Assembly (NCBI RefSeq): GCF_052064335.1
Contig: NZ_JBQHVU010000003.1
Coordinates: 62,001 to 126,000, forward strand
Reading direction: 5' to 3'
DNA: 64,000 nucleotides
Source: Weimeria sp002480925
GTDB lineage: Bacteria > Bacillota > Clostridia > Lachnospirales > Lachnospiraceae
A program made the translations under genes and the position numbers. Positions 7,685-15,343 of this stretch are shown here, piece after piece (the first letter of the stretch is position 1; each line of letters starts with the position of its first letter). The notes beneath the pieces were generated by a model. That model ran no database searches. It was not told the origin of the DNA and was given only the letters and a program-made list of their open reading frames with translations.

Positions 7685-9051
7685 AGAAACTGATCCTTAT
7701 AACGACGGTCATTGCACTTTTACTGACGGGCTGTCAGGGGACAAAAAGCGCCACTCCTGTTTCGGATGATATCGTCACTCTAAGGATAGCGAACTGCGAG
7801 GAGTATATAGACGAGGGCGGATGGGACGCCGATGAGACGATAAAGCTTTCTGACGGGCAAAGGATTCGCGGAGTGGATTCCCTTATAAGCGACTATGAGA
7901 AATGGTATCGTGAGAAATATGGAAAACGGGTAAAGGTCTTGTATTCAACCTACGGCACAAATGAGGATCTTTACAATCAGATGACACTGGGAAATACATT
8001 TGATCTGGTTTGCCCCTCTGAATATATGATCATGAAGCTGATGAGGGAGAAACGTCTGGAGCCTTTGTCTCGGAATTTCTATAAAAGAAATGAGCTATAC
8101 AATTACTATGTAAAGGGAATATCGCCATATCTGTATAAAAGAATGCATTCTCTGACTGAGGGAGGAAGACCACTTACAGATTATGCAGCCGGATATATGT
8201 GGGGGACTCTGGGTACTGTCTATGATCCGAAAAAGGTGGACAAGGCGGATGCCTCATCATTTGAGATCTATCTGGATCCGAAATATAAAAAGAGGATCAC
8301 TATAAAGGATTCGGTAAGGGATACCTATTTCGCAGGGCTTGCAATAGATAAGGAAAAGGAGCTTGCCATGCCCTCACCTGATTACAGCAGGCTCCTAAAT
8401 GATACCTCAGCCAGGACCGTTTCTATGGTAGAGGATATTATCACAGATATGCGGGAAAATGCATATTCAATGGAGACCGATACTGCCAAGCAGGATCTGG
8501 TGACAAGGAAGGTTGATGCATCACTGCAGTGGTCAGGAGACGGTGTATATTCGATCGACCAGGCTTGGGAGGCAGGGAGGAGACTCTGCTACGCTGTACC
8601 AGAGGAGGGCAGCAATCTGTGGTTTGACGGCTGGGTGATGCTAAAGGACGGTATCTCAGGAAGCAGTGACAGGAAGCAGGCTGCCGAGGCCTTCTTAAAC
8701 TTTATATCAAGACCTGATTCTGTAGTCAGAAATATGTATTATATAGGGTATACCTCGGTGATAACAGGTGGAAGAGATGCGACGATCCTTGACTATATAA
8801 AATATATGTATGGCTCAGATAAGAAAAATGCTGTCGAATATGATATAAGTTATCTTTTTGATGATAAGAAAGGGTCACATATTATCAGGACAGATAAGGA
8901 CCAGCTCGACAGACAGCTGTATGCTGCCTATCCGACAGAGGATGTGCTTGCCCGATGTGCAGTCATGAAATGCTTTTCGGATCCGGCAAACAGGAGAATT
9001 TCCAGGATGTGGACAAATGTAAGGTGCTACAGGTTCCCGTGGGAGAGCTGA
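7681..9051 (+). CDS. potD: Spermidine/putrescine-binding lipoprotein PotD
   Basis: A 456-residue substrate-binding protein. It begins with a lipoprotein signal peptide (hydrophobic residues 4-16, lipobox LLTGC with Cys18), so it is anchored outside the cytoplasmic membrane. The body is a type 2 periplasmic-binding fold: IANCEEYID near 35, VLYSTYGTNEDLYNQM near 80-95, LVCPSEYMI near 105 and SLQWSGDG near 280. It is longer than the approximately 350 residues usual for PotD, with extra segments after about residue 40 and at the C-terminus. It ends 2 nt from the convergent loaP stop. Confidence 0.92.
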   Translation: MKKLILITTVIALLLTGCQGTKSATPVSDDIVTLRIANCEEYIDEGGWDADETIKLSDGQRIRGVDSLISDYEKWYREKYGKRVKVLYSTYGTNEDLYNQMTLGNTFDLVCPSEYMIMKLMREKRLEPLSRNFYKRNELYNYYVKGISPYLYKRMHSLTEGGRPLTDYAAGYMWGTLGTVYDPKKVDKADASSFEIYLDPKYKKRITIKDSVRDTYFAGLAIDKEKELAMPSPDYSRLLNDTSARTVSMVEDIITDMRENAYSMETDTAKQDLVTRKVDASLQWSGDGVYSIDQAWEAGRRLCYAVPEEGSNLWFDGWVMLKDGISGSSDRKQAAEAFLNFISRPDSVVRNMYYIGYTSVITGGRDATILDYIKYMYGSDKKNAVEYDISYLFDDKKGSHIIRTDKDQLDRQLYAAYPTEDVLARCAVMKCFSDPANRRISRMWTNVRCYRFPWES

Positions 9052-9053
9052 CC

Positions 9054-9572
9054 TCAAGGCTCCTTTCTTACCACCTCAAGCGAGACCGTGATATTCCTTT
9101 TCTCACCAAGGAAATCGATTGATAGGACAGCGGTGCGCTTGTGGCGGTTTATCCTTACAACCTGCCCCTCACGGCCCTTAAGAGGTCCATCTGTGACGCA
9201 GAGCTTATCACCCTTTATATATCCAAGGGATGCTTTGAGAACATGGTTTTCATCTGAGAGCTCAGTGATCAGCTGCTCGTCCTTTGAGGAAAGGGGTATG
9301 ATATAATCATCGTCTCGAATAAGCTTAACATACCTGAAGATGGTTTTCCCAAGATTCGTTCTAAGTCTCTGGAAAAGCTCATCAGGATCATCGGAGCTGG
9401 CAAAGAGGTATCCCGGAAACATAGGGACAAGGACCTTCTGCCAGCTTCCGTTTATTTTCTTCATCCTTTCAGTGACAGGCATGAAGATATCCTCATGGTC
9501 TGTCAGTATCTTCTCGCTTATTATGGTTTTTAGCTTCTCTGTATATCGGGTATCGGTCTGTATGCAAAACAT
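9054..9572 (-). CDS. loaP: NusG-family antiterminator, LoaP type
   Basis: A NusG-like protein of about 172 residues. The N-terminal NGN domain contains MFPGYLFASSDDPDELFQ-type residues, and the C-terminal KOW domain reads VTDGPLKGREGQVVRINRHK. Genuine NusG is normally linked to secE and rplK, so this is a specialised paralogue; LoaP proteins promote processive antitermination of selected long operons. ATG at 9572 is preferred over the in-frame ATG at 9599 because a promoter -10 ends only 6 nt before it. The target operon cannot be told from the window. Confidence 0.8.
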   Translation of the reverse strand: MFCIQTDTRYTEKLKTIISEKILTDHEDIFMPVTERMKKINGSWQKVLVPMFPGYLFASSDDPDELFQRLRTNLGKTIFRYVKLIRDDDYIIPLSSKDEQLITELSDENHVLKASLGYIKGDKLCVTDGPLKGREGQVVRINRHKRTAVLSIDFLGEKRNITVSLEVVRKEP

Positions 9573-9578
9573 TTCTAT

Positions 9579-9607
9579 ATTATAACGTAAAAGTGTCATG
9601 TTTACAA
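9579..9607 (-). promoter_or_regulatory. loaP promoter, predicted leaderless
   Basis: On the minus strand TTGTAA (9607-9602), a 17-nt spacer and a perfect TATAAT (9584-9579) are followed by only 6 nt before the ATG at 9572. A normal start point about 7 nt after the -10 would coincide with the start codon, so the mRNA would lack a 5' UTR. No Shine-Dalgarno sequence is present. Confidence 0.65.
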
Positions 9608-9629
9608 CGCGCTGCAGATGAAATATAAT
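9601..9629 (+). promoter_or_regulatory. rlmD promoter, predicted leaderless
   Basis: TTTACA (9601-9606), a 17-nt spacer and TATAAT (9624-9629) lie 6 nt before the ATG at 9636. The -35 box overlaps that of the divergent loaP promoter by five bases, so the two promoters probably compete for polymerase. As for loaP, the geometry predicts a leaderless transcript. Confidence 0.62.
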
Positions 9630-9635
9630 CTACCT

Positions 9636-11021
9636 ATGAATAAAAATGATGTTTTTGAACTGGATATAACTGGCCTTGGTAAGGGCGGAGAGGGGATTGG
9701 TCATTTCAATGGAATGACCTTTTTTGTAAGTGGAGCTCTGCCTGGAGACAGGGTCTTAGCCCATGCCACCAAGCTGAAGAAGACCTATGGCTACGCAAGG
9801 GTTGAAAAGCTGATAAAGGGGTCTGCTGACAGAGTGGAGTCGCCATGCCCTGTTTCCGGACGGTGCGGAGGCTGCGCTCTGATGGAGCTTTCCTACAAGG
9901 CTCAGCTGGCTGTGAAGCAGACCATAGTCGAGGATGATCTGGTAAGGATAGGTGGCTTTGACAGAGCATTCATTGAAGGTATAAAGGAACCGATCATCGG
10001 AATGACAGACCCGCTTCACTACCGTAACAAGGCACTGATCCCGGTTGGAGAGCTTGAAGATGGCAGGATCGTCACAGGATTCTATGCCAGGCATTCTCAC
10101 AGGATAGTGGAGGCTGATGTCAGAAAGGGCTGCCTTATTGGCTCACCGGATAACGGCGAGATATGCCATGCGATCAGATCCTGGATGTATGAGAATAAGG
10201 TCCACGCCTATGATGAGAGGTCAGAAAAGGGCCTGGTAAGGCATATACTGATCCGTCACGGGAAGAGCACAGGACAGGTAATGGTCTGTCTTATCATAAA
10301 CGGAAGGAGGATTCCGGCTTCTGATAATCTGGTTAAGAGACTTCTGTCTGCCTGCCCTGATATCAAAAGTATCTGTATAAATATCAACAGGCAGAAGGGT
10401 AATACTGTGCTTGGAGAGCATAGTGAGTGCATCTGGGGAGAGCCAGCCATAACCGACCGGGTGGGAGGGATCTCGTTTGATATCTCTGCTAATTCCTTCT
10501 TTCAGGTAAATCCTGACCAGATGGAAAGGCTTTACACGAGGGCTCTTGACTATGCTTCTCTTGAGGGCTCTGAAAATGTATATGATCTCTACTGCGGGAT
10601 CGGTACGATCTCCCTCTTTCTTGCAAGGTCGGCCGGATATGTAACAGGTGTCGAGGTAGTGCCTGATGCTATAAAGGATGCGGTAAGAAACGCCCGTCTG
10701 AACGGCTTTACCAATACCTCATTCTATACCGGCCGGACCGAGGACGTGCTTCCCAAGCTTATCTCTCAGGGCAGAAAGGCTGATGTGATCGTTTTAGATC
10801 CACCGAGAAAGGGTGCAGAGCCAGAGGTAATAGATACGATAAAAAAGAGCGCACCATCACGGATAGTCTACGTTTCCTGCGATCCCGCAACACTTGCCAG
10901 AGATCTCGCCCTCCTCTGCGAGGATGGCACCTACCAGCTGGTAAACTACACTCCGGTTGACCAGTTTCCGGAGAGTATGCACGTCGAGACGGTAGTATTG
11001 ATGTCAAAGGTCAAAGAATAA
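9636..11021 (+). CDS. rlmD: 23S rRNA (uracil-5-)-methyltransferase RlmD/RumA
   Basis: A 461-residue SAM-dependent enzyme that makes 5-methyluridine in 23S rRNA (U1939 type, or dual-site as in some Firmicutes). It has an N-terminal TRAM domain (GLGKGGEGIGHFNGMTFFVS), then the iron-sulfur cysteines CPVSGRCGGC. The methyltransferase domain shows DLYCGIGTISLFLA, VLDPPRKG and the catalytic SCDPATLARD. The open frame extends to an ATG at 9618, but 9636 fits the promoter spacing. The 3' end, encoding HVETVVLMSKVKE, is a known integration site for mobile elements in Firmicutes. Confidence 0.93.
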   Translation: MNKNDVFELDITGLGKGGEGIGHFNGMTFFVSGALPGDRVLAHATKLKKTYGYARVEKLIKGSADRVESPCPVSGRCGGCALMELSYKAQLAVKQTIVEDDLVRIGGFDRAFIEGIKEPIIGMTDPLHYRNKALIPVGELEDGRIVTGFYARHSHRIVEADVRKGCLIGSPDNGEICHAIRSWMYENKVHAYDERSEKGLVRHILIRHGKSTGQVMVCLIINGRRIPASDNLVKRLLSACPDIKSICININRQKGNTVLGEHSECIWGEPAITDRVGGISFDISANSFFQVNPDQMERLYTRALDYASLEGSENVYDLYCGIGTISLFLARSAGYVTGVEVVPDAIKDAVRNARLNGFTNTSFYTGRTEDVLPKLISQGRKADVIVLDPPRKGAEPEVIDTIKKSAPSRIVYVSCDPATLARDLALLCEDGTYQLVNYTPVDQFPESMHVETVVLMSKVKE

Positions 11022-11267
11022 TAGCCGTGAAAGCCCAGTAATACTGCGGTTTTCGGGCAATTGGGAAAATTTGGCATCGGGCAAAGCGAACGCTTCTCGG
11101 TAACTTATCCAAAGGCAGATCGGGTCAAAAAGTGTGAGAGTTGAGTTGCCACGATAGATGTTACTATGTTGAGTTGCCGAGTTAGATGTTGGGGTAGTTG
11201 TGGCTGTGAGATAGATGTTACTTGTTGAGTGATGAGCGAAAAATTATTAAGGGAGGAGAGACTATAA
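11022..11267. other. Spacer at the probable element boundary, with direct repeats
   Basis: No gene was seen. The stretch begins right after rlmD, where the accessory element is likely to start. Between about 11128 and 11245 the words GTTGAGTTGCC and TAGATGTTA recur imperfectly, each two to three times. AAGGGAGGAG precedes the TTG start at 11268. The repeats could be recombinase or regulator binding sites. Confidence 0.45.
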
Positions 11268-11870
11268 TTGACAGAAATTGAATATAGAAAACTACTCATT
11301 GATTCAGTGCGTGCCGGAGATTACCCTGAAAAAGATGGGCTGCTTGAATTGTTGAATATTTGCTCATTAAGGTTTGAAAAGACTAATGTTTTTACCAGAA
11401 ACTTATGGAATCATTTCCAAGAGTATATTCATATTTGTATCGTTCCGGAGAAGATGATTGAGTTAAAGAAACACGCCGATTATCTTAAAAAAATGATATA
11501 TGAGATCTATCCTCCAAACGATGATTATGAGCTGTGGGGAGTGGAGATTAAACCGGGAGCTATGCCTGACACTGAAGATATTAGTCAAGAAATACTATTT
11601 GAAAATATCAGGAATCAGATTATTGAGGAGATCCGTGCTGCAAAATATATGATCTGGATTTCTGTGGCTTGGTTTACAGATCCGGTTTTATATCAAGAAT
11701 TACTCAAGAAAAAACAGCAAGGACTGGTTATAGAAATTGCTCTCGATGATTGTGATAGAAATCATAATGCGGAATTTTCATTAGAAGATGACTTCCCGGT
11801 TTACTGGATAACGGTTCAATCTTACTATCAGAATATTATGCATGAGAAATTCTGCGTGATAGACTTAGGT
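11268..11870 (+). pseudogene. Phospholipase-D-like protein, N-terminal fragment
   Basis: The first about 201 codons of a single-HKD PLD-superfamily protein. ISVAWFTDPVLYQELLKK (about residues 126-143) is typical of the first strands. The fragment ends in HEKFCVID, the HxK-D part of the catalytic motif. Translation starts at TTG 11268 with AAGGGAGGAG upstream. After GGT (11868-11870) the family match stops and the frame runs into the resistance insert. The remainder lies at 16144-16287. Members of this family are often DNA nucleases; intact it was probably an accessory gene of the element. Confidence 0.8.
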
Positions 11871-12600
11871 CAGTTTACAAGGAACTACACGCAGACCGTG
11901 AAACGGGCTGCTGACAACAAACGGCGCTATGCTCCCGGCTGGGTGCATAGCACCTGTTTGTTGCGGGGGTTTCCAAAGGGGGCAGCGCCCCATTTGGCAC
12001 ACGACTTTGCGGAGCAAAGTGTAGTGTGTTATACGCTCTGTCGGCGTTGCCCTGAAAATACCGTTGCCGCCGGGGAGGGCAAGGGCATTTGACGCGGCAG
12101 GAAAGCAGGGCTTTGTTTGGGGCTGGTAAGCCGGAAACAAAGGGCTGATTTCAGCAGCAGACAGGGCGTATTATGAAAGCCCCCGTCCCTCGTCCTCCGC
12201 CCCCGGCCTATGGGACAAAAAGTCCCAAAGCTCTGGACACCGTGACCAGATGTGTGGCCACACTCCGGGAAAAGTAGCAGGACGGCAGGAAACCGTCAAG
12301 GCTGAAATGAATGGGCTGACGCCCGGCCTTGACCGTTCCCCGCCGCCCCGCTGGATGGGTGGACAAGGTGGCCAATCCCTAAAAGTGTTTGGCCGCACTC
12401 GTTCATTTTGGGGCCTTTCTTCTCCCAAAATTGAAATGGGCGGGAAAGCCCTAAAATGGCTTTCCCGCCTTGATTACCCATTAGCAAAGACGGGCGAGAC
12501 TGTCAACGGCGGCGCTGAAAGCGCCGTTCATCTTGACCGTTGACTGGCTCGCCTGGCTTTGCTACTGCCCGTAAGAGATGGAAAAACAAGATGGAAAACA
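11871..12600. other. G+C-rich remnant on the left flank of the resistance insert
   Basis: About 730 bases without a convincing gene. The base composition is richer in G+C than the PLD gene to the left or erm(B) to the right. The many short frames overlap each other on both strands without family resemblance. Sequence of this kind commonly flanks resistance genes in gut clostridial conjugative transposons; I regard it as decayed transposon sequence. Confidence 0.5.
12173..12277 (+). CDS. Small proline-rich ORF in the remnant, doubtful
   Basis: An ATG frame of 34 codons (start MKAPVPRPPPPAYG, end VATLREK). A similar short proline-rich leader appears to me in transposon-borne resistance regions, but I cannot assign a family. 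No strong ribosome binding site is present. It may be only a remnant of a longer gene. Confidence 0.25.
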   Translation: MKAPVPRPPPPAYGTKSPKALDTVTRCVATLREK

Positions 12601-12613
12601 AGGTTAAAAATGG

Positions 12614-12643
12614 TTGACAAGTCTATCGGATGTGTGTTATACT
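12614..12643 (+). promoter_or_regulatory. Promoter of the mef-family gene
   Basis: TTGACA (12614-12619) and TATACT (12638-12643) are separated by 18 nt. The promoter is followed by a leader of roughly 270 nt with a leader peptide and several hairpins before the coding start at 12919. Confidence 0.75.
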
Positions 12644-12677
12644 GTGCGACAGTTTGAGATTGGAAGGAGGCTTACGT

Positions 12678-12698
12678 GTGTTAATTTGTGTACGCTAA
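12678..12698 (+). CDS. Candidate leader peptide of the mef attenuator
   Basis: A strong AAGGAGG (12664-12670) is followed 7 nt later by GTG TTA ATT TGT GTA CGC TAA, encoding MLICVR. Short hydrophobic leader peptides on which macrolides stall the ribosome control many macrolide-resistance genes. The position, directly before several intrinsic terminators, fits transcription attenuation. An alternative GTG two bases upstream would give only two codons. Confidence 0.45.
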   Translation: MLICVR

Positions 12699-12780
12699 TA
12701 AGCAATAAAAAGTAGAAGTACCTTTCCACATGATGGTGGGCTTTTTTTGCGTGCGTATGCAAAGGAACACGTAGGTTTGA

Positions 12781-12816
12781 CACGAGCAGTCTTTGAACTG
12801 TATCGTGGTGTTTTTT
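12781..12816 (+). terminator. Attenuator hairpin 1 in the mef leader
   Basis: Stem arms CACGAGCAGT and ACTGTATCGTG (with small bulges) are followed by GTGTTTTTTC. It lies between the leader peptide and the coding region, and would end transcription unless remodelled by a stalled ribosome. Confidence 0.55.
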
Positions 12817-12832
12817 CGTGCTTTGTTGTTAT

Positions 12833-12873
12833 GCAGGCGTCTGCCCTCTCTGTGGGACAACGCCTGCTTTTTA
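12833..12873 (+). terminator. Attenuator hairpin 2 in the mef leader
   Basis: A perfect 8-bp stem, GCAGGCGT (12833-12840) and ACGCCTGC (12860-12867), is followed by TTTTTATT. This is the last terminator before the coding start at 12919. A further weaker hairpin (CCAC/GTGG followed by seven T) lies near 12728-12750. Confidence 0.7.
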
Positions 12874-12918
12874 TTGCAGAAACAAAGGAACAATGCAATA
12901 AAAAAGGAGGTTCGCATT

Positions 12919-14139
12919 ATGACCCAAAACAACAATTCATGGAGAAAAACTTATTTTACACTTCTTGCCGGACAAGCAATATCCTTTATTAGCAGCGGTA
13001 TTTTGCAAATGGCCATTATCTTTTATTTGGTTGCGAAAACTAATTCTGCAATCATATTGACGGCGGCAACACTGATTGGATTTTTGCCGCAAGCCTGTTT
13101 AGGCCCGTTTGCAGGTGCTTTTGTTGACCGGCACAGCCGTAAAAGCGTAATGATTGGTGCGGATTTGATAATTGCCGCCGCTGGCGGTATTCTGGCGCTG
13201 GTGGCGTTTTACATGGAATTGCCCGTATGGTCTATTATGGTTGTCCTGTTAATCCGAAGTGCGGGAACTGCTTTTCATTCTCCAGCATTCAGCGCAGCAA
13301 CACCTATGATTGTGCCAAAAGAGGAACTTACAAAATGCGCTGGTTACACGCAGACCATGCAAGCAGTAAGTGCGATTATCAGTCCAGCTGCCGCAGCGTT
13401 TTTATATGCTGTTTGGCCTCTTAATGCAATTATATTGTTAGATATTGTGGGTGCAATCCTTGCCTGTGTGACTGTTGCGATTTCGTCCATACCAACGCCT
13501 GAACTATGTCCAGAAACGAAAAGACAACAGTTTTTACAGGATATGAAAGAGGGGTATGTGGTATTAAAGCAAAACAGGGGCCTCTTTGCTCTGCTCTGGA
13601 TTGGTGTAATTTATATGTTCTTTTATATGCCAATCAGTACGCTTTTTCCTCTCATCTGTATGTCATACTTCAAAGGAACACCGGCCCATGCCTCTGCCGC
13701 TGAAATTGCTTTTGCGGTTGGTATGCTGCTTGGCGGAGTCATTCTGAGCATTTGGGGCGGTTTTAAGAAACGGCGGTACACCATCGGTCTTTCCGTTCTC
13801 CTGATGGGCGTTAGCATTATGCTCTCCGGGCTTTTGCCGCCAGACGCATTTCTTGTCTTTGTTGTGTGCTGTACTGTTATGGGAATTTCCGCTCCATTTT
13901 ACGGTGTGCAAAATGCGATTTTTCAAGAAACGGTCAAACCAGAATATCTGGGGAGAGTTTTTTCTCTACTGACAAGCGCCGCTTCCCTCGCCATGCCGTT
14001 TGGCCTTGTCATTTCCGGGCCTCTGGCGGAGCGGCTGGGAGTTGAGAAATGGTTTGTCATTTGCGGAATTGGCATTATCATCGTTGCGCTTGCCGTATTT
14101 TTACTACCCGGTTTGAGAGAGATTGACAATACGCAATAA
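12919..14139 (+). CDS. mef: MFS macrolide efflux protein, Mef family
   Basis: A 406-residue major facilitator with twelve predicted membrane segments, matching the length of Mef proteins. Segments close to Mef(A) are LQMAIIFYLV, ADLIIAAAG, MELPVW, KPEYLGRVFSL and PFGLVISGPLAERLG. Mef proteins export 14- and 15-membered macrolides by proton antiport. ATG 12919 is chosen because AAAAAGGAGG stands just before it; the open frame runs 126 nt further up through the attenuator. The allele class cannot be set without alignment. erm(B) lies downstream on the same strand. Confidence 0.88.
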   Translation: MTQNNNSWRKTYFTLLAGQAISFISSGILQMAIIFYLVAKTNSAIILTAATLIGFLPQACLGPFAGAFVDRHSRKSVMIGADLIIAAAGGILALVAFYMELPVWSIMVVLLIRSAGTAFHSPAFSAATPMIVPKEELTKCAGYTQTMQAVSAIISPAAAAFLYAVWPLNAIILLDIVGAILACVTVAISSIPTPELCPETKRQQFLQDMKEGYVVLKQNRGLFALLWIGVIYMFFYMPISTLFPLICMSYFKGTPAHASAAEIAFAVGMLLGGVILSIWGGFKKRRYTIGLSVLLMGVSIMLSGLLPPDAFLVFVVCCTVMGISAPFYGVQNAIFQETVKPEYLGRVFSLLTSAASLAMPFGLVISGPLAERLGVEKWFVICGIGIIIVALAVFLLPGLREIDNTQ

Positions 14140-14306
14140 TCAACTGCACCTTTTTCTATTAAGGAAACGTAAAAGAAGTTATGGAAATAAGACTTAGAAG
14201 CAAACTTAAGAGTGTGTTGATAGTGCATTATCTTAAAATTTTGTATAATAGGAATTGAAGTTAAATTAGATGCTAAAAATTTGTAATTAAGAAGGAGGGA
14301 TTCGTC
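14140..14306 (+). promoter_or_regulatory. erm(B) promoter region
   Basis: An A+T-rich spacer after the mef gene. TATAAT at 14244-14249 is the likely -10 of erm(B), with a TTGATA at 14217-14222 too far upstream (21 nt) for an ideal -35. GAAGGAGG at about 14291-14298 is the ribosome binding site of the leader peptide. Composition here changes from the G+C-richer mef block to the A+T-rich erm(B) block. Confidence 0.55.
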
Positions 14307-14390
14307 ATGTTGGTATTCCAAATGCGTAATGTAGATAAAACATCTACTGTTTTGAAACAGACTAAAAACAGTGATTACGCAGATAAATAA
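14307..14390 (+). CDS. erm(B) leader peptide
   Basis: A 27-residue peptide, MLVFQMRNVDKTSTVLKQTK followed by NSDYADK, which I recognise as the classical ErmB leader peptide (ErmBL). Erythromycin stalls the ribosome during its synthesis, which frees the erm(B) ribosome binding site. The leader is intact, so inducible resistance is expected. The stem-loop segment lies in 14391-14514, before the methylase start. Confidence 0.95.
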   Translation: MLVFQMRNVDKTSTVLKQTKNSDYADK

Positions 14391-14514
14391 ATACGTTAGA
14401 TTAATTCCTACCAGTGACTAATCTTATGACTTTTTAAACAGATAACTAAAATTACAAACAAATCGTTTAACTTCTGTATTTGTTTATAGATGTAATCACT
14501 TCAGGAGAGATTAC

Positions 14515-15252
14515 ATGAACAAAAATATAAAATATTCTCAAAACTTTTTAACGAGTGAAAAAGTACTCAACCAAATAATAAAACAATTGAATTTAAAAGA
14601 AACCGATACCGTTTACGAAATTGGAACAGGTAAAGGGCATTTAACGACGAAACTGGCTAAAATAAGTAAACAGGTAACGTCTATTGAATTAGACAGTCAT
14701 CTATTCAACTTATCGTCAGAAAAATTAAAACTGAATACTCGTGTCACTTTAATTCACCAAGATATTCTACAGTTTCAATTCCCTAACAAACAGAGGTATA
14801 AAATTGTTGGGAATATTCCTTACCATTTAAGCACACAAATTATTAAAAAAGTGGTTTTTGAAAGCCGTGCGTCTGACATCTATCTGATTGTTGAAGAAGG
14901 ATTCTACAAGCGTACCTTGGATATTCACCGAACACTAGGGTTGCTCTTGCACACTCAAGTCTCGATTCAGCAATTGCTTAAGCTGCCAGCGGAATGCTTT
15001 CATCCTAAACCAAAAGTAAACAGTGTCTTAATAAAACTTACCCGCCATACCACAGATGTTCCAGATAAATATTGGAAGCTATATACGTACTTTGTTTCAA
15101 AATGGGTCAATCGAGAATATCGTCAACTGTTTACTAAAAATCAGTTTCATCAAGCAATGAAACACGCCAAAGTAAACAATTTAAGTACCATTACTTATGA
15201 GCAAGTATTGTCTATTTTTAATAGTTATCTATTATTTAACGGGAGGAAATAA
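14515..15252 (+). CDS. erm(B): 23S rRNA adenine N6-methyltransferase Erm(B)
   Basis: A 245-residue enzyme, the full Erm(B) length, starting MNKNIKYSQNFLTSEKVLNQ. The SAM-binding motif EIGTGKGHLT (about 36-45) and the catalytic NIPYHLS (about 101-107) are intact. It dimethylates A2058 of 23S rRNA, giving resistance to macrolides, lincosamides and streptogramin B. Its A+T-rich composition differs from the surrounding element, consistent with recent transfer. The ribosome binding site (CAGGAGAG) is sequestered in the leader fold. Confidence 0.98.
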   Translation: MNKNIKYSQNFLTSEKVLNQIIKQLNLKETDTVYEIGTGKGHLTTKLAKISKQVTSIELDSHLFNLSSEKLKLNTRVTLIHQDILQFQFPNKQRYKIVGNIPYHLSTQIIKKVVFESRASDIYLIVEEGFYKRTLDIHRTLGLLLHTQVSIQQLLKLPAECFHPKPKVNSVLIKLTRHTTDVPDKYWKLYTYFVSKWVNREYRQLFTKNQFHQAMKHAKVNNLSTITYEQVLSIFNSYLLFNGRK

Positions 15253-15256
15253 TTCT

Positions 15257-15343
15257 ATGAGTCGCTTTTTTAAATTTGGAAAGTTACACGTTACTAAAGG
15301 GAATGGAGATAAATTATTAGATATACTACTGACAGCTTCCTAA
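15257..15343 (+). CDS. Short ORF downstream of erm(B), cut at a recombination junction
   Basis: A 28-residue frame (MSRFFKFGKLHVTKGNGDKL, then LDILLTAS) that I know as the short ORF regularly found just after erm(B). AGGAGG-like sequence overlaps the end of erm(B). Its end coincides with the junction to the XRE gene, so it is probably shortened. Function unknown. Confidence 0.65.
   Translation: MSRFFKFGKLHVTKGNGDKLLDILLTAS

Noticed and set aside
11871..12092. Continuation of the PLD reading frame into the insert
   Set aside because: After residue 201 the translation loses all resemblance to the family, and the true remainder is found at 16144.
12793..12918. Extended N-terminus for the mef protein
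   Set aside because: The extra 42 codons run through a terminator hairpin; ATG 12919 has a strong ribosome binding site and gives the normal Mef length.
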